Source: Alphaproteobacteria bacterium
GTDB taxonomy: Bacteria; Pseudomonadota; Alphaproteobacteria; Rhizobiales; Beijerinckiaceae
Reading direction: 5' to 3'
DNA: 64,000 nt
NCBI GenBank assembly: GCA_021325385.1
Contig: JAJPHH010000043.1
Span: 1-64,000 of the forward strand
Position numbers and translations under genes: made by a program. The notes beneath the pieces were generated by a model. That model had not been told where the DNA came from. It was given only the letters and a program-made list of their open reading frames with translations, and ran no database searches. Shown here in pieces: positions 1 to 8,873 of the stretch (positions are counted from its first letter, which is position 1; each line of letters opens with the position of its first letter).

Positions 1-352
1 GCACGGTCGAGCCGCCGACCGACTTGCCGGAATTGTTGGAGCCGAGCTGCAGCGGATCGTCGCCATCGACGAGGCGCTCGTCGGTCCAATAGAGCTTCGC
101 CTGATGGGTCTCGTCCGAGGCGAAATCCTCGAGCGGCCGCCAATAGGGACCGGCGTCCAGGGCGACGACGGAGAAACCGTATTCGGCGAGCTTGCAGGCG
201 AGCGGCGCGCCGCCGGCGCCCGTGCCGATGATGCAGAAATCGACGGGCTCGTCCTCGGAATAGCTGCGCATTTTGAGCCAGCCGCCGGGCCGGAACACGT
301 CCGGCGCGCGGCCATTGATCGCGCGCGGCTTGGCCTGAGGATCATCCGACAC
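1..352 (-). CDS. GMC-family oxidoreductase (gluconate 2-dehydrogenase large-subunit type), 3' part off the window
   Basis: About 117 codons are present; the C-terminal part lies beyond position 1. The start is a GTG at 352 that overlaps the end of the upstream small-subunit gene by 11 bases. Residues about 34-60 form a Rossmann FAD-binding stretch, IIGTGAGGAPLACKLAE followed by VVALDAG. Near the cut, GSNNSGKSVGGSTV matches the second FAD-contact region of GMC enzymes. In this family the large subunit oxidises a sugar, polyol or alcohol and passes electrons to a cytochrome c. Pairing with a subunit-3 gene supports the gluconate-dehydrogenase-like type. The substrate cannot be told from this fragment. 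Confidence 0.85.
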   Translation of the reverse strand, partial: MSDDPQAKPRAINGRAPDVFRPGGWLKMRSYSEDEPVDFCIIGTGAGGAPLACKLAEYGFSVVALDAGPYWRPLEDFASDETHQAKLYWTDERLVDGDDPLQLGSNNSGKSVGGSTV

Positions 353-986
353 GCGCGTTCTCCCGCCGCGCCTTCTCCTCGCGGCCGGGCTTCGCCTCGG
401 AAGCCTCCCACGGATCGCGTCGATCGAAATTCATCCGCACGTAGCCGCGCGGGCTCGCGGGACCGCCAAAGCCGATCTCGCTCCAGGACGACGGGTGCGA
501 ATAATAGGCGCTGACGATGTCATGCAGCAGGCGCTTGGCGAAAAACACGGCCGGCGGCATGCCGCCCCAAGCCTCGCCATGCGCTTCGCCCTTCTGCGCC
601 CTTGTCAGGACGGCGTCCTGCTCGGCGGCGGTCAGTTCGTGGAAACGGCGGCCAAGCCGGAAAGCCTCGGCCTCGATCCCGGCGAGGCCGCGCCGCCAGG
701 CTTCGCGCATCGGCGGAAGGCGCGCGTCGCGATAGCCGTCGAGGCGATTGGCGAACAGCTTCTCGTCGACCATGGCGGCGAGCGGCGCCGGCCTCGCTCG
801 ATCGGGCGGCTGCGGAACGATCCGATCGCAAATGGCGCGCAGGGTCGGCCATTCGGCGTCGGTGAAGAAGCGATGCTGGTCGGGCGCGATCGCGAGACGC
901 TGGGCCATGGCCGCGCGCGTCTTGTCGTTCCACGACGGCGAATTCCATTTCTTGAGAACGTCGTAGCCAGGATAGCGGTCAGGCAT
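342..986 (-). CDS. Gluconate 2-dehydrogenase subunit 3 family protein
   Basis: A 214-residue protein of the small-subunit family that accompanies GMC dehydrogenases. The core FTDAEWPTLRAICDRIVPQ near residue 40 is the recognisable family segment. Many members carry a Tat signal at the N-terminus; this one starts MPDRYPGYDVLKKW and shows no signal, so export would depend on the partner or not occur. It overlaps the GMC gene downstream by 11 bases and the membrane-protein gene upstream by 8 bases, so the three are probably translated together. The function, assembly or electron transfer with the large subunit, is assigned by family and context. Confidence 0.8.
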   Translation of the reverse strand: MPDRYPGYDVLKKWNSPSWNDKTRAAMAQRLAIAPDQHRFFTDAEWPTLRAICDRIVPQPPDRARPAPLAAMVDEKLFANRLDGYRDARLPPMREAWRRGLAGIEAEAFRLGRRFHELTAAEQDAVLTRAQKGEAHGEAWGGMPPAVFFAKRLLHDIVSAYYSHPSSWSEIGFGGPASPRGYVRMNFDRRDPWEASEAKPGREEKARRENARVG

Positions 987-1929
987 CGGCTTCTTGATCG
1001 ATCAGCGACAGCGCGGCGAGGCCGGCCAGGGCTGCGCCGGCAAAGCTCGGCGGCGCCGGCAGGGGCGGGCCGTTGAGCACGTTCTGGCTCCAATTTCGCC
1101 ACCCGCCCATGTTTCGCGAAACGCCATAGGCGTGGAATCCCGCGCCGATCAGGCCAAACAGCGCGGTCAATTTCAGCCACCAGCGCGCCAGTCGGCGCGG
1201 TCCGCGCCGATTCAGGGCCGAGGCGCCGAGCAGAGCCGAGGCGACAGGCGGCGCGGTCAGCGGCAAGATCATCGCCGGGTTTTGGAAGGCGCCGCGGAAA
1301 TGCAGCAGGCCGGCTTCGCCGACCGCTCCCGCGATGCCGCCCGCGCTGATCAGGGCGACGAGCCGCCCCGGCGACAGCGGCGACCCCTTGGTCCAATCCT
1401 TGAGGAGCCTCTTGTCGGTTCTCTGCGCCGCGGCGCCCAACAGGCCGGCCATGGCCAGGGCGCCCGGCGCGCCGATCGGCGCGGCATAGAAGAAATTGAG
1501 CCAAGACGGGCCGCCTGGCCGTTTGAGGATGTTGTAGACGTGAAAGCCGAAGCCGGCGAGGCCGATTGCGGTCGCCGAGCCGAAAATGGCGTCGCGCCAG
1601 AGCTTCGGCTGCGGACGCGGTTCGCGCGCCGCCACGAGGCTCGCCGCCAGGGACAGAGCCGAGGCGACGAGCGGCGCGTACATAGCGCGATTTTGGAAAG
1701 AGCCGCGATAATGCTCGATCGCGCTGTCGGCGAGAACGGAGAAAGCGAGAATGGCGGCGCCCTGGTTGAGCCGGCGGGCGGCGTCCATTTCCGGACGCTG
1801 GCGTCGGAACAGAGCGGCGGGCGCCCTCGCCGCGCGCGGCAAGTCGGCGACGAGGCGAAGCGCCTTGCCCGAGCCGGGCGCGAGCGCTTCGAGGACGCCG
1901 CCAGGCCTCCGGCGTAGGCGCCGTCTCAT
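979..1929 (-). CDS. Membrane protein with two-fold internal repeat, function unknown
   Basis: The predicted product is 316 residues from an ATG at 1929; an ATG near 1784 would give a shorter form. It is rich in hydrophobic helices. It contains an internal duplication: HYRGSFQNRAMYAPL in the first half matches HFRGAFQNPAMILPL in the second, and GLAGFGFHVYNI matches GLIGAGFHAYGV, each about 60 residues further on. It lies between the TPP-enzyme gene and the dehydrogenase subunit-3 gene on the same strand and overlaps the latter. This suggests a membrane anchor or electron-transfer partner for the GMC dehydrogenase. I do not recognise a named family. Confidence 0.7.
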   Translation of the reverse strand: MRRRLRRRPGGVLEALAPGSGKALRLVADLPRAARAPAALFRRQRPEMDAARRLNQGAAILAFSVLADSAIEHYRGSFQNRAMYAPLVASALSLAASLVAAREPRPQPKLWRDAIFGSATAIGLAGFGFHVYNILKRPGGPSWLNFFYAAPIGAPGALAMAGLLGAAAQRTDKRLLKDWTKGSPLSPGRLVALISAGGIAGAVGEAGLLHFRGAFQNPAMILPLTAPPVASALLGASALNRRGPRRLARWWLKLTALFGLIGAGFHAYGVSRNMGGWRNWSQNVLNGPPLPAPPSFAGAALAGLAALSLIDQEADA

Positions 1930-1975
1930 GCCGGCGCTCCGGAGAATTTTCGCGCGGCCTCCATTCGGCGCGCCG

Positions 1976-3766
1976 TCACTTCTTCTCGCCGGGCAGGACC
2001 GAGCTGAGGACCTGCCTCGCGGTCTCCTTGATGACAGAGCCCTCGCGCGGATCGCCTTTGACCAGCGTCTCCATGAACTTCTTCGCCTGTTCGAAGGTGA
2101 TATGCGGCGAGAGCGGCGGCACTTCAGGGTCGGTCTTGACCTCGAGCACGACAGGGCGGCGCGCCGCCAGCGCTTCGTCCCAGGCCGCGCCGAGCTTGTC
2201 GGGATTGTCGCAATAGATACCGCCAAGGCCGATCAGTTCGGCGAAGCGATGGTACGGAACGTTCGGGATTTCCTGGCTGGCGTTGAATTTGGGATCGCCG
2301 TTCATCACCCGCTGCTCCCAGGTGACCTGGTTCAAGTCCTCATTGTTGAAGACGCAGCAGACCCATTGTCGGTTGGACCATTTCCGCCAGTATTTGGCGA
2401 CGGTGATCAGTTCCGCCATATTGTTCATCTGCATCGCGCCGTCGCCGACCAGCGCGATCACCGGCCGGTCGGGATGGGCGAATTTCGCGGCGATCGCGTA
2501 AGGCACGGCCGCGCCCATCGAGGCGAGGCCGCCGGAGAGCGAGGCCATCATGCCGCGGCGTATCTTGAGATCGCGCGCAAACCAATTGGCGCAGGAGCCG
2601 GAATCGCTGGTGAGAATGACGCCTTCCGGCAGGCGCGGCGACAATTCCCACGCCACCCGCTGCGGATTGACCGGATTGGCGGGCTGCATCGCGCGGTCTT
2701 CGAGCGTCTTCCACCATTCCTTGACGTTCTTCTCGATCTGGTTGCGCCAGGAGCGATCCTTCTTCTGCTCGATCATGGGCAGGAGGAGGCGCAGCGTCTC
2801 GACCGCGTCGCCGAGGAGATTGACCTCCATCGGGTAGCGCAGCGACAGCATGTCCGCGGCGATGTCGATCTGGACGCCGCGCGCTTGGCCCTCTTCAGGC
2901 AAGAACTCGGAATAGGGGAAGCCCGAGCCGATCATCAGGAACGTGTCGCAGCCGGTCATCAGATCGTAGCTCGGCTTGGTGCCGAGCAGGCCGATCGACC
3001 CTGTGACGAAAGGCAGATCGTCGGGCAGCACGGCTTTGCCGAGCAGCGCCTTGGCGACGCCGGCGCCGAGCTTGTCGGCGATCGCGACGACCTCGTCCGT
3101 CGCGCCCAGCGCGCCGGCGCCGACCAGAATTGCGACCCTTTGGCCGGCGTTCAGAATGTCGGCGGCGCGGCGAAGGTCGGCTTCGTACGGCGTCGTCCGC
3201 GGCTTGGCGAAGCCGACGCCCGAATGGACCGAACCATGCTTGCGCGGCGGCTCGCGGTAATTCTCCTCCTGAAGGTCGTTCGGCAGGATGATCGCCGTGA
3301 CGCGACGCTCGCCGAGCGCCGTCCGGCAGGCGCGATCGACGAGATGGCGCACCTGAGCCGGCGACGCTGCTTGCTGGACGAAGGCGCCGGCCACGTCCTT
3401 GAACATGCTGGCGAGGTCGACTTCTTGCTGGTAGTGGCCGCCCATCGCGTTGCGCGATTGCTGGCCGGCTATAGCGAGAACCGGCATATGGTCGAGCCGC
3501 GCGTCGTAGAGGCCGGTGATCAGATGCGAGGCGCCGGGACCCGACGTCGCGATGCAGACGCCGAGTTCGCCGGTGAACTTGGCGTAAGCGCTGGCCATGA
3601 AGGCCGCCATTTCCTCATGGCGGACCTGGATGAATTCGATCTTGCCGTTGGCGCGATTGAGCGCGCCGAAGACGCCGTTGATGCCGTCGCCGGGATAGCC
3701 GAACATCTTGCGCACGCCCCAGGCGTGCAACCGCTCGACCAGAAAATCGCTGACCGTCTGCGCCAT
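1976..3766 (-). CDS. Thiamine pyrophosphate-requiring enzyme (pyruvate oxidase / acetolactate synthase-like)
   Basis: A 596-residue protein with the three-domain layout of the acetolactate synthase/pyruvate oxidase superfamily. The N-terminal TPP domain opens with a GYPGDGINGVFGAL motif and has the conserved Glu in VRHEEMAAFMASAYAK near residue 50. The central domain spans roughly residues 190-330. The C-terminal TPP domain carries the metal-binding motif VGDGAMQMNNMAEL with FNN about 28 residues on. The length suits PoxB-like oxidases or stress-linked TPP enzymes. The genes for acetolactate synthase small subunit and isoleucine/valine biosynthesis are absent here, so an oxidase or decarboxylase role is more likely. 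The exact substrate is not resolved. Confidence 0.85.
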   Translation of the reverse strand: MAQTVSDFLVERLHAWGVRKMFGYPGDGINGVFGALNRANGKIEFIQVRHEEMAAFMASAYAKFTGELGVCIATSGPGASHLITGLYDARLDHMPVLAIAGQQSRNAMGGHYQQEVDLASMFKDVAGAFVQQAASPAQVRHLVDRACRTALGERRVTAIILPNDLQEENYREPPRKHGSVHSGVGFAKPRTTPYEADLRRAADILNAGQRVAILVGAGALGATDEVVAIADKLGAGVAKALLGKAVLPDDLPFVTGSIGLLGTKPSYDLMTGCDTFLMIGSGFPYSEFLPEEGQARGVQIDIAADMLSLRYPMEVNLLGDAVETLRLLLPMIEQKKDRSWRNQIEKNVKEWWKTLEDRAMQPANPVNPQRVAWELSPRLPEGVILTSDSGSCANWFARDLKIRRGMMASLSGGLASMGAAVPYAIAAKFAHPDRPVIALVGDGAMQMNNMAELITVAKYWRKWSNRQWVCCVFNNEDLNQVTWEQRVMNGDPKFNASQEIPNVPYHRFAELIGLGGIYCDNPDKLGAAWDEALAARRPVVLEVKTDPEVPPLSPHITFEQAKKFMETLVKGDPREGSVIKETARQVLSSVLPGEKK

Positions 3767-3881
3767 GATCTGAAATCCTGCTGGGCGCGCCTGGCTCGAA
3801 CCGCGTCAGGCGCAAGGCTCTGGTCAGAGAACGATCGAGCGTCGAGCGTGTTCCGGCGCCGGCTTTGAGGCGAACGCCGCG

Positions 3882-4931
3882 TCAAGCATTGTCATCGGCC
3901 GGCCTAAGAGAAGCCGCGTTTTGGCCGTGAGCCGCTTCGCCGGCCGCCAGTTCCGCCAGGAGCGCCTCGGCGCGCCGCCGAAAGGGAGCGGAGCGCGCCC
4001 GCTTCAAGCGTTCGGGCAGCAGGCCTCGCCGAAAGCTCTTTTCGACGATGGCGTGCACGTAGCTCTTGCGCGCGATCGCCGGCGTGTTCGCGAGCCGTTC
4101 AGCGACAAGACGCATGATCGACGTGATCTGGCGGCGCTGACCGGCCTCGCTCGGCGCGGGCGGCGAAATCGCCGCCAGCTCTTCCGCCGCCAAGGCGCTG
4201 GCGTTGGTCATTCTGAAATCCTTGGCGCTGATCGACTCGCCCGAGACCCGCTGCAGATAGGCGTTGACGTCGGCGGCGGTGAGCAGATGCGGCCGGCCGT
4301 CGTCATCGAGGAACTTGAGCAGGCGTCGGCCGGGTATCCTCGACAGGCGGCGAAGAGCGCGGGCGAGGGCGGGATCGGAAATCGTTCGCCGCACGGTTTT
4401 GCCGCCCTTGCCCTTGAATTCCAGCTCGACGCGCTCCCGCTCGATCCGCGCATGTTGCTTCAGCAAAGTCGCGGCGCCGCGGCCGCCGTCGTCGCGCGCG
4501 TAATCTTCGCAACCGACGCGCACGCAGCTCTCGTCGATCAGAGCGACGGCGCAAGCCGCCGCTTTGTCGCAGGATAGATCCTTGGCGGCCAAATCGCGGC
4601 GGACCGCAGCGCGGATTTTCGGCAAGGCTCGGACGAGCTTCGCCATGCGAGCGGCTTTGCGCTTCTCGCGCACCTCGGTCCAATCCTGATGGTAACGATA
4701 TTGCACGCGGCCGGCGGCGTCGCGTCCGATCGCCTGAAGATGGGCGCGCTCGTCGGGAGCGATGCGCACATCGACATAGGCCGGCGGGATCGCCATCCTG
4801 CGAATGCGCGCCAGCGTCTTTGCGTCTCGGATCGGTCGGCCCGCCATGTCGAAATAGGCAAAGCCGCGTCCGACGCGCCGCCGTTCGATGCTGAGGTCGA
4901 CCACCGTGATCTTTTTGAGACGGCCGCTCAC
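3882..4931 (-). CDS. DNA topoisomerase IB (poxvirus/bacterial type)
   Basis: A 349-residue bacterial type IB topoisomerase that relaxes supercoils through a 3'-phosphotyrosyl intermediate. The N-terminal domain has RGFAYFDMAGRPI and RIRRMAIPPAYVDVRI. Candidate catalytic residues fit the bacterial pattern: Arg in SDKAA/LIDESCVRVG region, Lys in FKGKGGKTVRR, Arg in SAKDFRMT, and the nucleophile Tyr in NTPAIARKSYVHAIV, with the Asn nine residues before the Tyr that bacterial enzymes use in place of His. The usual FRTWNGT segment is changed to FRMTNAS. It is followed on the same strand by a small Pro-rich gene upstream in transcription order. Confidence 0.88.
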   Translation of the reverse strand: MSGRLKKITVVDLSIERRRVGRGFAYFDMAGRPIRDAKTLARIRRMAIPPAYVDVRIAPDERAHLQAIGRDAAGRVQYRYHQDWTEVREKRKAARMAKLVRALPKIRAAVRRDLAAKDLSCDKAAACAVALIDESCVRVGCEDYARDDGGRGAATLLKQHARIERERVELEFKGKGGKTVRRTISDPALARALRRLSRIPGRRLLKFLDDDGRPHLLTAADVNAYLQRVSGESISAKDFRMTNASALAAEELAAISPPAPSEAGQRRQITSIMRLVAERLANTPAIARKSYVHAIVEKSFRRGLLPERLKRARSAPFRRRAEALLAELAAGEAAHGQNAASLRPADDNA

Positions 4932-4940
4932 GATATCCTC

Positions 4941-5162
4941 TCAAGCAGTCTTCGGCGTCGTTTCGGGAGGAAGTTCGGGCGGCTGCGTCGTTGGAATTTC
5001 CTCGGGCTCGGGCTCGGGCGCGGGCACGACGTCCGGCCCGGGCTGGGGAATGCCGCTCGGCAGATCCGGCTTGGGGCTCTCCTGCGGCGTCGGCGGGCGC
5101 GCCGGATTGGGCGTCACGTCCGGCGGCGGTCGCGGGATCGGTTGCTTGGGATCGGCGGGCAT
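4941..5162 (-). CDS. Small proline-rich hypothetical protein
   Basis: A 73-residue product dominated by Pro, Glu and Thr (for example PDVTPNPARPPTPQESPKPD), with no signal peptide or membrane segment. It ends 9 bases before the topoisomerase IB start on the same strand, so it may lead that transcript. The composition is of a disordered peptide. The opposite strand carries a Gly/Ala-rich shadow frame, so coding status rests on position and frame only. Confidence 0.45.
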   Translation of the reverse strand: MPADPKQPIPRPPPDVTPNPARPPTPQESPKPDLPSGIPQPGPDVVPAPEPEPEEIPTTQPPELPPETTPKTA

Positions 5163-5474
5163 GGCGCGGACTCGCGGCTAATGAATAGAATCGAAAGGAG
5201 AAATCCGTTCGAGGAAGGCTTTGTTCCGCCCTGACGGGGCAGGCCGTCGGCCGGAGGCGCGCGAAGACGCCGGGGGGCGCGGCCGGCGAAGAGCACGAAG
5301 GGGTGAGCGAGATTCCGGCAGGCTCGTGACGAGAAGTACGACCAGGAAACGCGCGACTCTTATCCGCCGCCAGCAAAGGAGCGCGCAACTGAAGCCTTTG
5401 GAACTGAAGCCTTTGGAACTTCGGTCGGCCGCCGGCGTTGCCGCCCGAATCATCCCCGTGAAGGGAGGAACGAG
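5163..5474. other. Intergenic region between divergent genes
   Basis: A 312-base gap between the Pro-rich gene (minus) and the PRC-barrel gene (plus). It contains an exact 15-base tandem repeat at 5388-5417, described separately, and a GGAGG ribosome-binding site just before 5475. No convincing gene is seen; frames here are short and Arg-rich. Confidence 0.6.
5388..5420. repeat. Two tandem 15-bp direct repeats
   Basis: The unit ACTGAAGCCTTTGGA occurs twice in direct succession (5388-5402 and 5403-5417), followed by ACT as the start of a third copy. It lies 55-87 bases upstream of the PRC-barrel gene, in a position where a regulator could bind, or it may be a simple slippage duplication. Confidence 0.8.
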
Positions 5475-5870
5475 ATGCGCAGATCCGTCGTCGCAAGCCT
5501 TGCGCTTTGCGCCTTTCTCGGAGCGGCCGCGGCGCAAACCGCCGGGCCGAAATTCATCAACCTTCAGGGCGGCGACATACTGAGCTCGAACGTCGTCGGC
5601 CTCGACGTGCTCGACAGCCAGAACAACAATGTCGGCAAGATTCAAGACGTCGCTTTCGACAATTCGAAGGCCGTGAAGGGCTATATCCTATCAGTCGGCG
5701 GGTTTCTCGGCGTCGGCACTCATTATGTCGCCGTCGACCCGAGCGATGTGAACATTCAGTACGACGCGAATGCGAAGAAGTGGCGAGCGACGATGAACGC
5801 CACCAAGGAACAGCTCAAGGCCGCGCCGGAATTCAAATATGGAGGCCAATGGGAGGCCGGCAAAAGCTGA
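5475..5870 (+). CDS. Secreted PRC-barrel domain protein
   Basis: A 131-residue protein with a clear Sec signal peptide (MRRSVVASLALCAFLGAAAAQ). The mature part contains one PRC-barrel fold: GLDVLDSQNNNVGKIQDVAFD followed by GYILSVGGFLGVGTHYVAVD and a lysine-rich tail. PRC-barrel proteins of this exported alphaproteobacterial type are periplasmic and of unknown role, often linked to stress. The start is fixed by the GGAGG at about 5465-5469. It is divergently placed from topoisomerase IB and convergent with the efflux-pump operon. Confidence 0.85.
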   Translation: MRRSVVASLALCAFLGAAAAQTAGPKFINLQGGDILSSNVVGLDVLDSQNNNVGKIQDVAFDNSKAVKGYILSVGGFLGVGTHYVAVDPSDVNIQYDANAKKWRATMNATKEQLKAAPEFKYGGQWEAGKS

Positions 5871-5930
5871 CCGTAAGGGATGCGCAGGGGAGGACGCGCG
5901 AAATCGCGGCGTTTTTCGATCGAACGCCGC

Positions 5931-7535
5931 TCAATGGCCGGCCGGAGCGGACCGAAGGTCGACCTTCTGCAGCAGGAACGCCACCGGCAACAGCGCGGCG
6001 GCGAACAGCGCGAGAAAGGCGAAGACGTCGATATAGGCGAGGTAGGCGGCTTGATTCATCAACGTCTGCCCCATCCAGCCGACCGCCTGATGTTGGGCCT
6101 CCGCCTGGGCGGCGCCTTGATGAGTAAAATAGCTCGTCGCCTCCTGCAAAGTCTGGCGATAGGCGGTCGAGGAGCTGTAGATATTTTCGGCGAGCCGCGA
6201 TTGATGAAACTGCTCTCGTCGGGCGAGAAGGGTCTGGGCCGCCGAGACGCCGATGCTGCCGCCGAGATTGCGTGCGACATTAATGAGCGCAGCCGCCTGG
6301 CCGGACTTTTCCGGCGGCAGGCCGATATAGGAAAAGCTGGTGATGGTCAGAAACATCACCGGAATTCCCACCATTTGCGCCATCCGCGCAATAGCGAACC
6401 AGCCGAAATTCGCATCCGGCGTCAGACCGGTGAAATGGAGCGCGGCGATGCTGATCGCCGCCAAAGCGCCGGCCATGAGATAACGAGGCTGGACGAAACG
6501 GCTGACCTGGCCGGCGATCGCCATCGTCGCCAGAGCGATCAGGCCGCCCGGCATCAACGATAGGCCGGCCCAGGTCGCGGTGTAGCCGTAATTCTCCTGC
6601 AGGAGCTGCGGCATGAGCTGAGTCGAGCTGAACAGGATCGCGCCGACCGCCAGCATCACCGCCCAGGACGACCCGAACTGGCGCCGGCCGATCAGGCGGA
6701 TGTCGACGATCGGATCGTCGCGCGTCAGCTCCCAGGGTACGAAGGCGAGAAAGCCCAAAGCGGAGAACAGCGCGCAAAGCGTGATGAAGCCCGAATTGAA
6801 CCAATCGTCCTCCTGGCCCTTGTCGAGCACGATTTCAAGAAAGCCGAGGAAGATCGCGACGAGAACGAAGCCGACCCAATCGATTTTGAGGCCCTTTTTC
6901 AGCAGCGCCTGCCGCTCCTTACGCAGCGCCTGCGGCTCGTCGACGAAGAGCGAGACAAGGCCGAGCGATATGAGGCCGACCGGGACATTGATGAAGAAGA
7001 TCCAATGCCAGGACCAACGGTCGGTGATGTAGCCGCCGATCGTCGGACCCAGAGCGGGCGCGACGATCACGGCGACGCCATAGAGCGCAAAAGCCTGCGA
7101 TCGCTTCGATGGCGGAAACGTGTCGGCGAGCATCGATTGTTCGCTCGGCGCCAAGCCGCCGCCGCCCACGCCCTGGAACACGCGCGCGCCGATCAGCGCC
7201 TGCAGATTGGGCGAGAGGCCGCAAAGCAGCGAGCTGAACGTGAACAGGCCGACAGACAGCATGTAGAACCGCTTGCGGCCGATAACTTCCTGCATCCAGC
7301 CGCTGACCGGCAGGATGACAGCGTTGGCGACAAGGTAGCTGGTCAGTATCCAGGTGCTTTCGTCGATGCTGACCGACAGCGCCCCGGCGATGTGGCGCAA
7401 GGCGACGTTGGCGATGGAGGTGTCGAGCACCTCCATGAAGGTGGCGATCGACAGGATCCAGGCGATGATCCACGGATTGTGTCCGCCGGCGGCCGACCGG
7501 GCCTTGGTCCAGCCTTTGTCCGCGCCGCCGCTCAT
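5931..7535 (-). CDS. DHA2-family MFS efflux permease (EmrB-like)
   Basis: A 534-residue inner-membrane drug:H+ antiporter with about 14 transmembrane helices. The N-terminal helix carries the DHA2 signature FMEVLDTSIANVALRHIAG, and the antiporter motif C region is present as GPTIGGYITDRWSWHWIFFINVP. It overlaps the end of the HlyD-family gene by 4 bases, so the two are co-translated. With that adaptor and an outer-membrane channel encoded elsewhere, it would export hydrophobic toxicants across both membranes. No outer-membrane TolC-like gene or local regulator is seen beside it. Confidence 0.92.
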   Translation of the reverse strand: MSGGADKGWTKARSAAGGHNPWIIAWILSIATFMEVLDTSIANVALRHIAGALSVSIDESTWILTSYLVANAVILPVSGWMQEVIGRKRFYMLSVGLFTFSSLLCGLSPNLQALIGARVFQGVGGGGLAPSEQSMLADTFPPSKRSQAFALYGVAVIVAPALGPTIGGYITDRWSWHWIFFINVPVGLISLGLVSLFVDEPQALRKERQALLKKGLKIDWVGFVLVAIFLGFLEIVLDKGQEDDWFNSGFITLCALFSALGFLAFVPWELTRDDPIVDIRLIGRRQFGSSWAVMLAVGAILFSSTQLMPQLLQENYGYTATWAGLSLMPGGLIALATMAIAGQVSRFVQPRYLMAGALAAISIAALHFTGLTPDANFGWFAIARMAQMVGIPVMFLTITSFSYIGLPPEKSGQAAALINVARNLGGSIGVSAAQTLLARREQFHQSRLAENIYSSSTAYRQTLQEATSYFTHQGAAQAEAQHQAVGWMGQTLMNQAAYLAYIDVFAFLALFAAALLPVAFLLQKVDLRSAPAGH

Positions 7536-8764
7536 CGCGCCTTGACTGACGGTACGACCGACATGCCGGGACCGAGCTCCAGGTCCGGCGGCCTGTCGAA
7601 GACGATCTTGACCGGAACGCGCTGCACCACTTTGACGTAGTTCCCGGTCGCGTTCTCGGCGGGCAGCAAGCTGAACGCCGCGCCGCTGCCGGCCTGAATG
7701 CTGTCGACATGGCCTGGAAAGCTACGGCCATAAGCGTCGATTTCGATCGTCGCCTTCTGGCCGGGACGCATGTCGGCGAGCTGGGTCTCGCGGTAATTGG
7801 CGGTGACCCAGAGATCGAGAGGCACGATCATCATCAGAGTCTGGCCGGGCGTGGCGTAAGCGCCGAGCGCCGCGGTCAGCTTGGTGACGCGGCCTTCGAA
7901 CGGCGCGACCAGACGCGTGCGCGAAAGATTGGCCTCGGCCTGGTCGAGTTGCGCATGCGCCTGCTGAAGCTGCCCCTCGGCGCTTTGCCGCTGCGCGGCG
8001 AAGACCTGCAACTGCTTTTGGGCCTGCGCCAGGCCCGCCTGGGCCGCGTCGTACGCGGCCTGTTTCTGCCGCAAGTCGGACGAGGTCTGCTGCGCGTTCT
8101 GCACCGTGCCGGCGCCGGTCTTGACGAGCTGTTGCGCGCGCGCGTCCTGATCCTTTGAGAAGGCCAGCGCCGCTTGCGCCTCGGTCACTTGCCGGCTCGC
8201 AATGTCGATCTGCGCCTGTTGCGCGTTGGCTTGCGCCGAGGCGTTGGCGATCGCTGCTTCGGCTTGCGCGACTTGCGCCTTGGCTTGCGCGACCGCCGCT
8301 CGGTAATCGCGATCGTCGATCGTCGCCAAGAGGTCGCCGGCCTTGACCGCCTGATTGTCGCTCACCGGCACGCCGGTGATCGCGCCGGCGACCAGGGCGC
8401 TGATCGCGCTCGGGCGACCGTCGATGAACGCGTCGTCCGTCGTCTCGTACTGACGGGCGTTCAGCCACCACAGCAGGGCGGCGGCGATGACGGCCATTGC
8501 GACCAATGCGACGATCCCGGCGGCGACGCGATGCCGCTTGATGCGCGACCAGGCGCTTTCCGGCTTTTCTTCCTCTGCTTCGCCGCGCTCGCGCTGCGCC
8601 TCGGCGCTTCCCTCGCCGCGGCGCTCCAATGCGATTGCGTCCGCCTCGTCGATGGCGGCGCCGGCGTCGTCGAAAGGCCGCGGCGAAGGCGCGCGCATTG
8701 GCGCGCGCCGTTCGGCCTCGACGCCGCCCTGGTCTGAGGAGCGGTTGATTTGGTCGGTCGCCAC
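7532..8764 (-). CDS. HlyD-family secretion protein (EmrA-like membrane fusion protein)
   Basis: A 410-residue periplasmic adaptor. A basic cytoplasmic N-terminus leads into one transmembrane helix at about residues 83-103 (VAAGIVALVAMAVIAAALLWWL). Next comes the lipoyl half-motif with TDDAFIDGRPSAI, a long Ala/Gln-rich coiled-coil hairpin (about 165-280), and a barrel domain beginning RLVAPFEGRVTKL. The start is a GTG at 8764 preceded by a G-rich ribosome site. Its stop overlaps the EmrB-like permease start by 4 bases, forming a two-gene efflux operon. Confidence 0.92.
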   Translation of the reverse strand: MATDQINRSSDQGGVEAERRAPMRAPSPRPFDDAGAAIDEADAIALERRGEGSAEAQRERGEAEEEKPESAWSRIKRHRVAAGIVALVAMAVIAAALLWWLNARQYETTDDAFIDGRPSAISALVAGAITGVPVSDNQAVKAGDLLATIDDRDYRAAVAQAKAQVAQAEAAIANASAQANAQQAQIDIASRQVTEAQAALAFSKDQDARAQQLVKTGAGTVQNAQQTSSDLRQKQAAYDAAQAGLAQAQKQLQVFAAQRQSAEGQLQQAHAQLDQAEANLSRTRLVAPFEGRVTKLTAALGAYATPGQTLMMIVPLDLWVTANYRETQLADMRPGQKATIEIDAYGRSFPGHVDSIQAGSGAAFSLLPAENATGNYVKVVQRVPVKIVFDRPPDLELGPGMSVVPSVKAR

Positions 8765-8873
8765 CGCTGGACCCCCTCAAAATGGGGAACGAACAGCGGC
8801 TGCTCTCGTTTGTTCCTGGATGCTCCGCCGTCGCCTGCGTAATTTCCCGTTTCTCAATAAGTTTTAAGCGATC

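Noticed and set aside
1751-3868. A 705-codon plus-strand open frame
   Set aside because: It is the complement of the TPP-enzyme gene and has shadow composition (rich in Arg, Asp, His).
3882-4931. Loss of activity in topoisomerase IB because FRTWNGT is altered to FRMTNAS
   Set aside because: The Arg is kept, and the Asn and nucleophile Tyr nine residues apart are intact further on, so the enzyme is probably active.
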